64,000 nucleotides of DNA from Kordia sp. TARA_039_SRF. GTDB lineage: Bacteria; Bacteroidota; Bacteroidia; Flavobacteriales; Flavobacteriaceae. The notes below the pieces were generated by a model. It worked only from the letters and a program-made list of their open reading frames with translations. It was not told where the DNA came from and made no database searches. The stretch is taken from assembly GCA_006383075.2 (NCBI GenBank), contig SMNH02000003.1:550496-614495 (forward strand). The letters are read 5' to 3'. A program made the position numbers and the translations under genes. Numbering within the stretch: the stretch's first letter is position 1; every line of letters starts with the position of its first letter. Of this stretch, positions 1-8,942 are shown piece after piece.

Positions 1-531
1 GAAGTATATGGATTGGAATTAGAATTTAGAAAAAACCTTTTAAAAGATGCTGACGATAATAACTTATTAGGCTTTGGAATCAACACAACATTAATGCACA
101 CAGAGCAAGATTTATACGATGTTATTCAAGGAACGTATAGTGTAAGTTTTAACGAAAGTACAGAGCAATTACAAGGAGCATCGCCATTCATCATCAATGC
201 AGATGTAAGCTACTCACCTACCTTTGGAAACTACAAGCCAACTGGAAACTTAGTATTCTCATACTTCGCAGACCGTATTGACGCTTTAGGTTCTGGACAG
301 TTAGGAAACATCGTAGAAAAATCAGTACCAACGTTAGATTTCATCCTAAAAAACAACATCACAGAAAACTTTGAAATCAATCTTAGCGTACGAAACATAT
401 TAAATCCAGATGTCAAATTCATTCGTGAAACCTCAGGTGGAGATGTACTTGTTACTTCAACCAACGGAAAAGGAGTTTCAGGTTACGATAGAGGGCGAAA
501 TATTGGATTACAACTCAAATACAAATTTTAA
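1..531 (+). CDS. TonB-dependent receptor, C-terminal part (partial gene)
   Basis: The reading frame is open from the first base of the window to the stop at 529-531, so the gene begins upstream and only its last 176 residues are seen. The fragment alternates hydrophobic and polar residues as in beta-strands, carries the typical end-of-receptor segment 'NLSVRNILNP', and ends in phenylalanine ('LKYKF'), as outer-membrane barrels do. This fits the barrel end of a TonB-dependent receptor, which imports substrates across the outer membrane using ExbB/ExbD energy. The substrate cannot be told because the plug domain lies outside the window. A lipoprotein gene follows after 41 bases on the same strand, so the two are probably co-transcribed. 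The internal ATG at 13 is not the real start. Confidence 0.85.
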   Translation, partial: EVYGLELEFRKNLLKDADDNNLLGFGINTTLMHTEQDLYDVIQGTYSVSFNESTEQLQGASPFIINADVSYSPTFGNYKPTGNLVFSYFADRIDALGSGQLGNIVEKSVPTLDFILKNNITENFEINLSVRNILNPDVKFIRETSGGDVLVTSTNGKGVSGYDRGRNIGLQLKYKF

Positions 532-572
532 CAAAAACAACTTTAAAGATTACTATTAAAAACACAAACACA

Positions 573-1778
573 ATGAAAAATCGTATATTATTTGGATTTG
601 CACTTTTAGGAGCTTTAGCTATGACTTCATGTGCATCAGACGACACTGCTGATATCAACATTACTGATAACAGTGTAGTGAACAACACAACAACAAACCC
701 AGGTGGCGGAAACACAGGTGGACAAACTATCTTCTTATCAGGAACATACACAGAAGATTTAGAATTAGACGCTAACAATACATACAAAGTAAACGGATCA
801 TTAATCATGGCTGCTGGAACTACATTACGTGTACCTGCAGGTATGACTGTAGAAGCTTTAGCTGCTGGATCTGACGTATATATTGCTATTTCTGTTGGAG
901 CTCAAATTGAAGCTATCGGTACTGCAGACAACCCAATTATCTTTACTTCTGATGCTTCTGCACCAGCTGCTGGAGACTGGGGAGGATTAATCTTATTAGG
1001 AGATGCACCTATCAACTCTGTATCGGGTACTGCAACTTCTACGTCTGAAATCGCTAGTTTACCTTACGGTGGAACTGATACTGCGGACAACTCTGGAACA
1101 TTACGTTATGTACGTGTACAGTACTCTGGTGGTTCTGCTGACGGACAATCTGAAAACAACGGTATCTCTTTCTACGGTGTAGGAAACGGAACTATTGTTG
1201 AGTACGTTCAAGTATTTGAAGGGAAAGATGACGGAATTGAGTTCTTTGGTGGAACTGTAGATGTTGATTTTGCTGCAGTAGTTGGCGCTCAAGATGATTC
1301 TATCGACTGGACAGAAGGATATACAGGAACAATTACAAACGCTTACGTACAACACGGAACAGATCACGATAAAGGAATCGAAGCTGACGGTTTCAACACT
1401 GATATCGGAAACAACTCAAACCCTATCTTCTTCTCTGCTCCAACAATCAACAACTTAACAATTATTGGTTTAGGTTCTGGAACTAGTAGTGAAGCTATTC
1501 GTTTAAGAGCTGGAACTAGAGCAACATTCAACAACGTTGTATTAGAAGGATACGGTGAAGGATTTGACTTAGATGGAAATGACACTGATAGCCCAACTGG
1601 AGCTGGTGTAACTAGCGGTGAAACTACTGTAACAGACATTACATTCAACGACATTACGTTAAAAGTTAAAAACGATACGGGAGTAATGTTTACAGAAGCT
1701 GACTTAATTTCTGGTGACGGAAACGGTACAGGAACTGACTTCGCTTCTTGGGGAGCTGGTTGGACTGTAGGAAACTAA
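573..1778 (+). CDS. surface-type lipoprotein with beta-helix-like repeats
   Basis: 401 residues. A lipoprotein signal ends in the lipobox 'MTSC' (Cys20). It is followed at once by 'ASDD', an acidic stretch like the Bacteroidota lipoprotein export signal that sends lipoproteins to the cell surface. The body is rich in Gly, Thr, Asn and Asp, with short repeated strand-turn units ('GDWGGLILLGDAP', 'DGIEFFGGTVDVD', 'DDSIDWTEGYTG') that suggest a right-handed parallel beta-helix of the pectate-lyase type. I see no catalytic signature. It lies 41 bases downstream of the TonB receptor, so I infer that it works with it, perhaps as a surface substrate-binding partner. The substrate is unknown. A hairpin terminator follows at 1805. 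Confidence 0.8.
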   Translation: MKNRILFGFALLGALAMTSCASDDTADINITDNSVVNNTTTNPGGGNTGGQTIFLSGTYTEDLELDANNTYKVNGSLIMAAGTTLRVPAGMTVEALAAGSDVYIAISVGAQIEAIGTADNPIIFTSDASAPAAGDWGGLILLGDAPINSVSGTATSTSEIASLPYGGTDTADNSGTLRYVRVQYSGGSADGQSENNGISFYGVGNGTIVEYVQVFEGKDDGIEFFGGTVDVDFAAVVGAQDDSIDWTEGYTGTITNAYVQHGTDHDKGIEADGFNTDIGNNSNPIFFSAPTINNLTIIGLGSGTSSEAIRLRAGTRATFNNVVLEGYGEGFDLDGNDTDSPTGAGVTSGETTVTDITFNDITLKVKNDTGVMFTEADLISGDGNGTGTDFASWGAGWTVGN

Positions 1779-1804
1779 TCGTACAACAATATCATAACAA
1801 TACA

Positions 1805-1836
1805 GAAAAACGTCTTCTCAATGAAGGCGTTTTTTT
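1805..1836 (+). terminator. Rho-independent terminator after the TonB receptor/lipoprotein pair
   Basis: The arms AACGTCTTC and GAAGGCGTT pair over nine positions (one G-T) around a five-base loop and are followed by seven T. It lies 27 bases after the lipoprotein stop and separates this pair from the next gene. Confidence 0.85.
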
Positions 1837-1926
1837 GTTTACACTAGAATAATAATACTTTTGTTATCAAATGGTTAAAACAGCGTACAAATACGTAAGC
1901 TTGCTTCCATAGTTCGTCTTCTTTTG

Positions 1927-1934
1927 TATATTTG
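1927..1934 (+). promoter_or_regulatory. -7 box of a Bacteroidota promoter (TATATTTG)
   Basis: Exact match to TAnnTTTG, 38 bases upstream of the ATG at 1973. No TTG lies at the ideal 17-20 base spacing (the nearest is 23 bases away), so only the -7 box is called. Confidence 0.5.
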
Positions 1935-1972
1935 TATCACATTATAATTATAAAAAGTTAAAACATTAACGT

Positions 1973-3595
1973 ATGAACAAAAATTACTTATTACTTATTG
2001 CGCTATTCATTTCATCTTTGTCTTTTGGACAAATTGTGACGAATGGAGGTTTTGAAAGTTGGACAGGAGGCGTAGTAGACTCTTGGACAAGTGAAGCTGG
2101 AACAACTGTAGAAGAAGAGACTACAATTGTCAATGGAGGAGCAAGTTCTGCAAAATTTACAGTAACAACACAAACACAAGGAAATACTGATTTCAGACAA
2201 ACAATAAATGTGGAAGCTGGAAAAATATATGATGTTAGTGTTTGGGTTTACCAAGCTGACAATGCAGCTAGAGCACGTGTCTTTTTTGATGGATACCAAG
2301 GATATTCTGATCCTGATGTATTGAACACATGGCAAGAAATTACGTATGAGTATACCGCTATGGCAACCGGACCAATTGATATCGGACTTCGTTTTTACGA
2401 TATTTCTAGTAACTGGGCAGGAAATGGAAGTATGTCTGTAATTTACATTGACGACTATACAGTAACAGAGCAAGTAACGACCACTCCTTCACTTACTATT
2501 ACTGCTCCAACAGCTAGTTCATTTGCACCAGGAACTTCAAGTGTAGATGTTGAGTACGTAACACAAAATGTAGACTTAATGCAAGCTGGTAACTATGTAA
2601 ACGTGACTGTAAACATGGATCCAACTGATGTTGATGTTACAAGTCCTTACACAGTAACTACTATGAATGGTGGCATGTATGATGTAACAGTGGAATTGTA
2701 CGAAAACAACATGGTAGTTGATACACAAATGGTTTCTTTCTCAGTTGGAAATGAAACACAAGTAGCAACAATTTCTGAACTACGTAACGGAACTATTGGT
2801 GAATTCTATGAGTTAACAGGTCAAGCCGTAATCTCATACATTGTTACAGAAGGAACTAGAAATCAAAAATATATTCAAGATGCTGGCGCTGGAATCTTAA
2901 TTGATGATGTTGCTGGAACTTTAAGCACACCTTTAAACATTGGTGATGGAATTGTTGGACTTAGAGGTCAATTAACTCAATTTAGTGGAGTATTACAATT
3001 TGTTCCATCTGAAAACTTACCTGGCGCAGCTACAACAGGAAACTCATTAACGCCACTTTATGTAACAGCAAACGAACTAGCTACAAACGGTGAAGTATAC
3101 GAAAGTAGATTAATCCGATTGTTAAATGTAACGTTTTCAGACATGGGAACATTTGCAGACAATACAAACTACACAGTAACTACTGATGGTGGAACAGACT
3201 CAACTGTATGTAGAGTATCTTTTGGTGACGAAGACATAATCGGAACAACGATTCCTTCTGTACCTGTTGACATTATCGGTTTAGGTAGTGAATTCAACGG
3301 AACATACCAAATTTTCCCTCGTTATGCGAGTGATGTTGACACTACATTAAGCAACGACGAATTTGATACAACTTCATTTAGCATGTATCCAAATCCAGCT
3401 AACGGAGCTACAGTAACCATTACTTCTGCTTCTAACAGCACGAAAGAAGTACAAGTATATAGCATCTTAGGAAAGCAAGTAATCAACACAACGATTACAA
3501 ACACACTTAATGTTGCTGAATTACAAACAGGAATCTATGTAGTAAAAATCACAGAAAATGGTAAATCTGCGACTAAGAAATTAGTTATCAAATAA
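1973..3595 (+). CDS. secreted multidomain protein with T9SS type A sorting domain
   Basis: 540 residues with a signal peptide ending near 'SLSFGQ'. Residues about 20-170 resemble a jelly-roll carbohydrate-binding fold of the CBM4/9 type ('NGGFESWTGG'). An Ig-like segment follows ('LTITAPTASSFAPGTS'). Residues about 265-455 resemble the OB-like DUF5689 region ('ISELRNGTIGEFYELTGQ'), which is known from secreted flavobacterial proteins, often together with nucleases. The last ~75 residues are a classical type A sorting domain ('MYPNPANG', ending 'KKLVIK'), so the protein is exported by the type IX machinery and attached or released at the surface. No catalytic domain is visible, so a binding or accessory role is inferred. 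It has its own -7 box and terminator. Confidence 0.85.
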   Translation: MNKNYLLLIALFISSLSFGQIVTNGGFESWTGGVVDSWTSEAGTTVEEETTIVNGGASSAKFTVTTQTQGNTDFRQTINVEAGKIYDVSVWVYQADNAARARVFFDGYQGYSDPDVLNTWQEITYEYTAMATGPIDIGLRFYDISSNWAGNGSMSVIYIDDYTVTEQVTTTPSLTITAPTASSFAPGTSSVDVEYVTQNVDLMQAGNYVNVTVNMDPTDVDVTSPYTVTTMNGGMYDVTVELYENNMVVDTQMVSFSVGNETQVATISELRNGTIGEFYELTGQAVISYIVTEGTRNQKYIQDAGAGILIDDVAGTLSTPLNIGDGIVGLRGQLTQFSGVLQFVPSENLPGAATTGNSLTPLYVTANELATNGEVYESRLIRLLNVTFSDMGTFADNTNYTVTTDGGTDSTVCRVSFGDEDIIGTTIPSVPVDIIGLGSEFNGTYQIFPRYASDVDTTLSNDEFDTTSFSMYPNPANGATVTITSASNSTKEVQVYSILGKQVINTTITNTLNVAELQTGIYVVKITENGKSATKKLVIK

Positions 3596-3620
3596 GTTAC
3601 CTTTTTACAACATACCAAAA

Positions 3621-3650
3621 AGCATCTTGAGTTTTCAAGATGCTTTTTTT
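3621..3650 (+). terminator. Rho-independent terminator after the T9SS-sorted protein
   Basis: A perfect ten-base stem, AGCATCTTGA / TCAAGATGCT, around a four-base loop (GTTT... the first T of the run overlaps the stem end), followed by a T run. It sits 25 bases after the stop and directly upstream of the next gene's promoter. Confidence 0.9.
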
Positions 3651-3651
3651 A

Positions 3652-3681
3652 TTGACGAAAAGATGTTTTTAAGTACTTTTG
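3652..3681 (+). promoter_or_regulatory. Bacteroidota-type promoter, TTG-N19-TACTTTTG
   Basis: TTG at 3652-3654, a 19-base spacer, then TACTTTTG at 3674-3681. This matches the Bacteroidota housekeeping promoter (TTG, 17-20 bases, TAnnTTTG). It overlaps the TTG codon at 3679 proposed by the ORF track, so translation must start later, at the ATG at 3703. Confidence 0.75.
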
Positions 3682-3702
3682 CTACAGAATTTGCAAACAC
3701 AA

Positions 3703-4680
3703 ATGGATACCCAAACAATTTTCAACATACAAGATGAAGCTTCTTTTAAAACCTTAGCGTTTCAAACGTTTCAGTATCAATTTGAAAACAATGCTGTCTA
3801 CCGTTCTTTTTGTGATTTACTATACGTACATCCAAGTGATGTGCAAAAAATAGAAGACATTCCATTCTTGCCTATTCAATTCTTTAAATCGCGCGAAATA
3901 GTGTCCAATCGCAATGCTACGCAAGAAATATTTACGAGTTCGGGCACTACAGGAAGTACGCCGAGCAAGCATCACGTCACTGATATTTCCATCTATGAAA
4001 AAAGTTACCGCAACGGATTTGCACATTTCTACGGAAACATTGAAGAATACGTCGTATTAGCGTTGTTACCGAATTATTTAGAGCGAAAAGGCTCTTCGTT
4101 AGTCTACATGGTAAACGACTTGATACAACGCAGCAAACAACCTGAAAGTGGTTTTTATTTGCACGATTTAAAAGCTTTGACCGAACAACTCATCCAACTT
4201 GACAGCTCTGGAAAAAAAGTGTTACTCATCGGAGTTTCGTTTGCTTTATTAGATTTGATTGAAACAACACAATTTCAACTCAAAAATACCATTGTCATGG
4301 AAACTGGTGGTATGAAAGGTCGCCGTAAAGAAATGATTCGAGAAGAATTGCATCAACAACTCTGTAAAGGGTTTGGTGTTTCAAAAATTCACTCAGAATA
4401 CGGAATGACCGAACTGCTCTCGCAAGGTTATTCCAAAGGAAATGGTATCTTTCAAACACCACCATGGATGAAGATTCTAACTCGCGATCCTGAAGATGCG
4501 CTCACCATTCAACCTAACGGGAAATCGGGTGGCATCAACGTTATTGATTTGGCGAATATCAACTCTTGCGCGTTCATTGCTACGCAAGATTTAGGCAAAG
4601 TACATACAGACAATACATTTGAAATCATCGGACGATTTGACCATTCTGACATCAGAGGTTGCAATTTGATGGTATTTTAA
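3703..4680 (+). CDS. LuxE-like acyl-protein synthetase / acyl-activating enzyme
   Basis: 325 residues. The ATG at 3703 was chosen because the upstream TTG start lies inside the promoter. The protein belongs to the ANL adenylate-forming superfamily. It has the nucleotide-binding loop 'TSSGTTGSTPSKH' near residue 80, 'METGGMKGRRKEM' in the middle and the A5-type motif 'YGMTEL' near residue 230. Its length matches the LuxE family of acyl-protein synthetases, which is shorter than CoA ligases. LuxE activates a fatty acid as acyl-AMP and passes it to a cysteine. No luxCDAB genes lie nearby, so bioluminescence is not implied. In flavobacteria such proteins are usually stand-alone, and the true acyl acceptor is unknown. 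A monocistronic unit is likely, with terminators on both sides. Confidence 0.8.
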   Translation: MDTQTIFNIQDEASFKTLAFQTFQYQFENNAVYRSFCDLLYVHPSDVQKIEDIPFLPIQFFKSREIVSNRNATQEIFTSSGTTGSTPSKHHVTDISIYEKSYRNGFAHFYGNIEEYVVLALLPNYLERKGSSLVYMVNDLIQRSKQPESGFYLHDLKALTEQLIQLDSSGKKVLLIGVSFALLDLIETTQFQLKNTIVMETGGMKGRRKEMIREELHQQLCKGFGVSKIHSEYGMTELLSQGYSKGNGIFQTPPWMKILTRDPEDALTIQPNGKSGGINVIDLANINSCAFIATQDLGKVHTDNTFEIIGRFDHSDIRGCNLMVF

Positions 4681-4762
4681 CACTTCCATCTGAAAGGTTT
4701 TCTAAAAAAATTCGAACTAACACTCAGTTTAATATCTTATTAGTTTAGTTTTTAATACATCC

Positions 4763-4806
4763 ACTCCAAATAGGTCGCTACTCACGTATTTGGAGTTTTA
4801 TTTTTT
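4763..4806 (+). terminator. Rho-independent terminator after the LuxE-like gene
   Basis: Ten-base stem ACTCCAAATA / TATTTGGAGT with a 14-base loop, followed by TTTATTTTTT. Confidence 0.8.
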
Positions 4807-4821
4807 CCCTCAAAAAATCCG

Positions 4822-4829
4822 TATCTTTA
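4822..4829 (+). promoter_or_regulatory. near-consensus -7 box (TATCTTTA) of the MFS gene
   Basis: TATCTTTA differs from TAnnTTTG only in the last base and sits 21 bases before the ATG at 4851. Confidence 0.4.
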
Positions 4830-4850
4830 TAGCAAAAGCCGCCAAACTAC

Positions 4851-6155
4851 ATGTTTGAAAAACTATATCGATACGTTAACAACGAAAAAGAAGAACGTGT
4901 CTGCACCGACATCACAGAAGACGCTTGCGAGCATGCTCCTAAAAATTACTTTTTAATCCTTATCAGCAACGTACTCACCAAACTAGGTGATACCATGAGT
5001 AATCCAAAAACCGTATTAACGTGGCTGATGAGTTATGTAAATTCGCCAGTATATCTTATCAGCATGATTGTTCCGATACGTGAATCGGGCTCCATGATTC
5101 CACAAATTGCGCTGGCTTCGTATGTCAACACCAAAGCCATCCGAAAGTGGATTTGGATTATAGGCGCAATTTTTCAATCTGTAGCCATTGCTTCTATCGG
5201 TTTTATTGCGCTATATTTTGAAGGTGCAACTGCAGGTTGGCTCATCATTATCGCCGTGATTATTTTTAGTATTTCCCGAAGTTTATCATCATTATCGTCT
5301 AAAGACATTACTGGAAAAGCCATTCCAAAAACACGTCGCGGACGCTTAAAAGGCTATACAACTTCCGTTTCTGGCATCTTGGTTTTAGCAGTTGGAATTT
5401 ACATTTTATACACTTCTAAAGAAGATGCAGACATTACGTTTTACAGCTATTTAATCTTTTTTGCGGCAGCGATGTGGTTGGTTGCCTCATTAGCCTATTC
5501 AAGAATCAAAGAATTTCCTGGTGAAACTACTAGCAAAAAAGAAGCTTCCAAAGAAAATGGTATCATCTCCAAGTTTAGCTTGCTCAAAACAGACACACAA
5601 TTTCGAAATTTTGTCATTGCACGTTCGTTGTTGCTTTGTTCCGCTTTAACAGCGCCGTATTATGTATTACTAGCGCAAAAATATGTCGGCAAAGAAAGTT
5701 ATCTCTTAGGATTGTTCATCATTGCAAAAGGAATTGCCTCCATTATAAGTTCACCCATTTGGGGAAAACTTGCCGATAAATCGAGTAAAAATGTCATGGC
5801 AATTGCGGTTTTGATTGCTTCCGGATTGGGAATTTTGATTTTTTGTATCATCACTTTCGTGGAAACGTTCCGCGATGTCAATTGGCTCTACCCGATTGCC
5901 TTTTTTATCTTAGGAATTGCGCATGAAGGTGTCCGCATGGGACGCAAAACCTACGTAGTAGACATGGCAACTGGAAACGATAGAACCAACTATGTATCGG
6001 TCAGCAACACCATTATCGGAATCATCTTAATCATCACAGGCGGATTGAGCGCGTTGGTTTCCCTAATTTCGATAGAAGGCATTATTTTAGTACTATCACT
6101 CTTCGGGCTATACGGCGCGTACAGAAGCTACCAACTTCCGAATGTAGAAAAATAG
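4851..6155 (+). CDS. MFS transporter
   Basis: 434 residues and very hydrophobic, with about 12 membrane segments in two halves separated by a charged central loop ('TSKKEASKENG'). The family-typical loop 'GKLADKSSK' follows the helix about two thirds along, and basic patches such as 'KTRRGRLKG' mark cytoplasmic loops. This is a major-facilitator permease of the inner membrane. The substrate cannot be deduced. The N-terminus is unusual: about 30 soluble residues with two cysteines ('VCTDITEDACEHA') precede the first helix. The gene stands alone, with a terminator and a near-consensus -7 box upstream and a repeat-rich gap downstream. Confidence 0.85.
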   Translation: MFEKLYRYVNNEKEERVCTDITEDACEHAPKNYFLILISNVLTKLGDTMSNPKTVLTWLMSYVNSPVYLISMIVPIRESGSMIPQIALASYVNTKAIRKWIWIIGAIFQSVAIASIGFIALYFEGATAGWLIIIAVIIFSISRSLSSLSSKDITGKAIPKTRRGRLKGYTTSVSGILVLAVGIYILYTSKEDADITFYSYLIFFAAAMWLVASLAYSRIKEFPGETTSKKEASKENGIISKFSLLKTDTQFRNFVIARSLLLCSALTAPYYVLLAQKYVGKESYLLGLFIIAKGIASIISSPIWGKLADKSSKNVMAIAVLIASGLGILIFCIITFVETFRDVNWLYPIAFFILGIAHEGVRMGRKTYVVDMATGNDRTNYVSVSNTIIGIILIITGGLSALVSLISIEGIILVLSLFGLYGAYRSYQLPNVEK

Positions 6156-6556
6156 GTTTTTTAATGTGTCAATGTGATAATTTGAAAATGCACCAATGAC
6201 TTTTGAATCTCTTATAAAATATCGTCATTGTCAGATTGAGTGATTTTTCAAAGAAAAATTGTATCGAAATCTGCTAGGAAGCACTAATTTTTCAAAGCAC
6301 TTCTCGATACAGTTTTTCTCCGCTCCGCTAAAAAAAGCACTCGAAATGACGGCTATTTTAATGTGTAAATTTGAAAATGTACCAATGATTTTTATTTAAG
6401 ATTGAAAATGCACTTCGTCAAGCTGAACTTGATTCAGCTTCTCACAAATAGCTAAAATTCTAACAGCAAAGCAATCTAACCATCTAAGTGCAAAGCACCT
6501 CTAGAATCTAGCAGCAAAGCGGTCTAGCTTCTAACAGCGAAGCGAATCTAAAAAAC
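6156..6556. repeat. repeat-rich intergenic region (copy 1 of a three-module set)
   Basis: No credible gene. It holds, in order: (i) two copies of a string close to AATGTGTCAATTTGAAAATG ending in CCAATGA (near 6164 and 6359; the first carries a six-base insertion); (ii) a 129-bp imperfect inverted repeat containing TCTCGATACA and CACTCGAAATGAC; (iii) the words AAAGCGGTCTA (6516-6526) and AGCGAAGCGAATCTA (6536-6550). The same three modules, in the same order, fill the gap at 43819-44099. Confidence 0.75.
6223..6351. repeat. 129-bp imperfect palindrome (REP/MITE-like)
   Basis: The ends are CGTCATT and AATGACG. Inside, GAGTGATTTTTC and AAAAATTGTATCGA on the left are matched in inverted form by TCTCGATACAGTTTTTCT and AAAAAAAGCACTC on the right. 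The whole element could fold into one long imperfect hairpin. No transposase is present. A related single arm occurs at 43905-43944. Confidence 0.7.
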
Positions 6557-7855
6557 CTAACGCACTATCAACAAAAATTGCTTCTTTTTACCACGCTGAA
6601 TTGTCACAAACTTATCGCTAATCAAGTCGTTTGTGGTAATGGTATAATCTTCTTTGACTTTGGTTTTATTCACCGAAACTGAATTTTCCTTTAATGCTCT
6701 TCGTGCTTCTCCGTTAGAGGCTAAAAAGTTTGTTTTTGCTGCCAATGCGGCAATCATATCCAAGCCTTCTTCAATATCAGCACGGTCAATTTCTGCCTGT
6801 GGCACACCTTCAAACACATCCAATAATGTTTGTTCGTCCAATGCTTTCAAATCGTCCGCAGTCGATTTTCCGAATAAAATTTGCGTCGCTTTCAATGCAT
6901 TTTGCAACGCATCTTCGCCATGCACTAAAATGGTCACTTCTTCTGCCAAACGCTTCTGTAATGTACGTGTATGTGGTGCTTCCTTATGCTCAGTAATTAA
7001 TCCATCAATCGTTTCCTTATCTAAAAACGTAAAGATTTTGATGTATTTTTCAGCATCTTCATCCGTAGTATTCATCCAAAATTGGTAAAACTTATATACC
7101 GATGTTTTATCCGCATCCAACCACACGTTTCCGCCAGCCGTTTTTCCAAATTTAGAACCGTCTGCTTTGGTGATTAACGGACACGTCATTGCGTATGCTT
7201 TGGTAGCTTCATCGTTCATTCTACGGACCAATTCGGTTCCTGTAGTAATATTTCCCCATTGGTCAGAACCGCCCATTTGCAACAAACAGTTGTATTCTTT
7301 GTGTAAATGGTAAAAATCGTATCCTTGAATGAGTTGGTAGGTGAATTCTGTAAACGACATTCCTGCGCCATCGCCAGCCACACGTTTCTTTACAGAATCT
7401 TTCGCCATCATGTAATTTACCGTAATTCGTTTTCCAACATCACGAGCAAAATCGATAAACGAAAAGTTTTTCATCCAATCGTAATTGTTCACTAAAATTG
7501 GTGCATTTTCTGCTTTCGAATCAAAATCTAAAAAGCGAGACAATACACGCTTGATTCCCGCTACGTTTTTGTTTAACACTTCTTCCGTTAACAAATTACG
7601 CTCGTCTGACTTCCCAGAAGGATCTCCAATCATTCCCGTAGCACCACCAATCAAAGCAATTGGTTTGTGTCCAGACTTATACAAATGCATCAACAAAATA
7701 ATAGGCACCAAACTTCCAATATGCAAGGAATCGGATGTTGGGTCAAACCCGATATACGCCGTCGTCATTTCTTTGGTCAATTGTTTTTCTGTTCCAGGCA
7801 TGATATCGTGTATCATTCCTCTCCAACGTAATTCTTCTACTAAATTGCTATTCAT
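6557..7855 (-). CDS. tyrS: tyrosyl-tRNA synthetase
   Basis: 432 residues from the ATG at 7853-7855. The longer ORF begins with a TTG that overlaps the -7 box and is rejected. It is a class I aminoacyl-tRNA synthetase charging tRNA-Tyr in the cytosol. The HIGH motif appears as 'HIGS' (residues 45-48) after '[11 protein letters not shown]'. The tyrosine-binding stretch 'QGYDFYHL' and 'GGSDQWGNI' follow, and 'KFGKTAGG' stands for the KMSKS loop. The C-terminus is an S4 RNA-binding domain ('[16 protein letters not shown]'). Length and motif order match bacterial TyrRS, so the gene is intact. It diverges from the epimerase gene, with 66 bases between the two start codons. Confidence 0.97.
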   Translation of the reverse strand: MNSNLVEELRWRGMIHDIMPGTEKQLTKEMTTAYIGFDPTSDSLHIGSLVPIILLMHLYKSGHKPIALIGGATGMIGDPSGKSDERNLLTEEVLNKNVAGIKRVLSRFLDFDSKAENAPILVNNYDWMKNFSFIDFARDVGKRITVNYMMAKDSVKKRVAGDGAGMSFTEFTYQLIQGYDFYHLHKEYNCLLQMGGSDQWGNITTGTELVRRMNDEATKAYAMTCPLITKADGSKFGKTAGGNVWLDADKTSVYKFYQFWMNTTDEDAEKYIKIFTFLDKETIDGLITEHKEAPHTRTLQKRLAEEVTILVHGEDALQNALKATQILFGKSTADDLKALDEQTLLDVFEGVPQAEIDRADIEEGLDMIAALAAKTNFLASNGEARRALKENSVSVNKTKVKEDYTITTNDLISDKFVTIQRGKKKQFLLIVR

Positions 7856-7879
7856 TTGTATATTCTTTTTAAAGCTTCG

Positions 7880-7887
7880 CAAAGATA
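7880..7887 (-). promoter_or_regulatory. -7 box of tyrS (TATCTTTG)
   Basis: Exact TAnnTTTG match on the minus strand, 24 bases before the tyrS ATG. It rules out the TTG start used by the ORF track. No -33 TTG at the usual spacing was found. Confidence 0.55.
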
Positions 7888-7921
7888 TAAAAGTGAAAAG
7901 AAAAAAGTTTATTTTAGTAGC

Positions 7922-8935
7922 ATGATATTAGTCACAGGAGGAACAGGTTTGGTGGGCGCACATTTATTGGCGCATTTGGCACAAACAGAAACACGAATTC
8001 GAGCCATATATAGAACGAAAGAAAAGCTGGAAGTCGTAAAAAATGTGTTTGGCTATTATTTTGATGATGTCTCTCATTTTTTTGATAAGATTGAATGGCA
8101 CAAAGCCGATGTCACCGATGTGCCGTCGTTGGAAGAGTCGTTTCCCGATGTTACGCATGTGTATCATGTAGCGGCTTTGGTTACGTTTGATCCGCAATTG
8201 TTTGAAAAACTCCGCAAAGTAAATATTGAAGGAACTGCTAACATTGTGAATTTATGCGTGGCGTACGGCGTACAAAAACTCTGTTTTGTCAGCTCCATTG
8301 CAGCAATTGGCGAAACAGAAAATCCAAACATTCCTATTACGGAAGAAACACATTGGAATGCAGAAGCTGACAATAATGTGTATGCGATTTCAAAATACGG
8401 TTCGGAAATGGAAGTTTGGCGCGGTTCGCAAGAAGGTTTGGACATTGTAATTGTGAATCCTGGAATTATTTTGGGCGCAGGATTTTGGCGCGGCGGCGGA
8501 AGTGGTTCGCTGTTTCGAAAAATTGACAAAGGATTAAAATATTATACCAAAGGAATTTTAGCCTACGTTGATGTGAAAGATGTCGTTTCCGTGATGATTC
8601 AACTGATGAATAGTACTATTAAAAGTGAGCGTTTTATTTTGGTAGCTGAGAATTGGACTGTAGAAAAATTCTCCAAAACCACCGCAAAAGCACTGAATGT
8701 ATTACCACCGCAAAAAGAAGCCAGTGCATTTTTATTAGGAATTGCATGGCGATTGGATTGGTGGCGACAATTATTTACAGGAAAACGCCGTCGCTTGACA
8801 CGCTTGACCGCAAAATCGATTCAGTCGCAAATGGTATATGATAGTAGTAAAGTCAAAACACAACTCAATTTTGAATTTACACCGTTAGAAGAAACTATAG
8901 TGCGCGTGAGTGAGCGCTATAAAAAGGAATCGTAG
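7922..8935 (+). CDS. NAD-dependent epimerase/dehydratase (extended SDR family)
   Basis: 337 residues from the ATG at 7922, which opens directly into the Rossmann fold. The longer track ORF would overlap tyrS and its promoter. The dinucleotide motif '[12 protein letters not shown]' is at residues 5-16, '[12 protein letters not shown]' marks the acidic turn, 'VSSIAAIG' carries the catalytic Ser, and 'YAISKYGSE' gives the YxxxK pair. The family oxidises, reduces or epimerises nucleotide sugars and related alcohols. The C-terminal half has a basic segment ('[15 protein letters not shown]'), as in SDRs acting on lipid or flavonoid-like substrates. The exact substrate is unknown. It ends 7 bases before the convergent DUF4296 gene. 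Confidence 0.88.
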   Translation: MILVTGGTGLVGAHLLAHLAQTETRIRAIYRTKEKLEVVKNVFGYYFDDVSHFFDKIEWHKADVTDVPSLEESFPDVTHVYHVAALVTFDPQLFEKLRKVNIEGTANIVNLCVAYGVQKLCFVSSIAAIGETENPNIPITEETHWNAEADNNVYAISKYGSEMEVWRGSQEGLDIVIVNPGIILGAGFWRGGGSGSLFRKIDKGLKYYTKGILAYVDVKDVVSVMIQLMNSTIKSERFILVAENWTVEKFSKTTAKALNVLPPQKEASAFLLGIAWRLDWWRQLFTGKRRRLTRLTAKSIQSQMVYDSSKVKTQLNFEFTPLEETIVRVSERYKKES

Positions 8936-8942
8936 AATTTGC

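Noticed and set aside
3679-3702. TTG start of the LuxE-like ORF at 3679
   Set aside because: It lies inside the TACTTTTG promoter box, so it would not be in the transcript. The ATG at 3703 is used.
6156-6556. remnant of an insertion sequence
   Set aside because: Inverted repeats are present, but no transposase fragment was found in any frame, so it is listed only as a repeat element.
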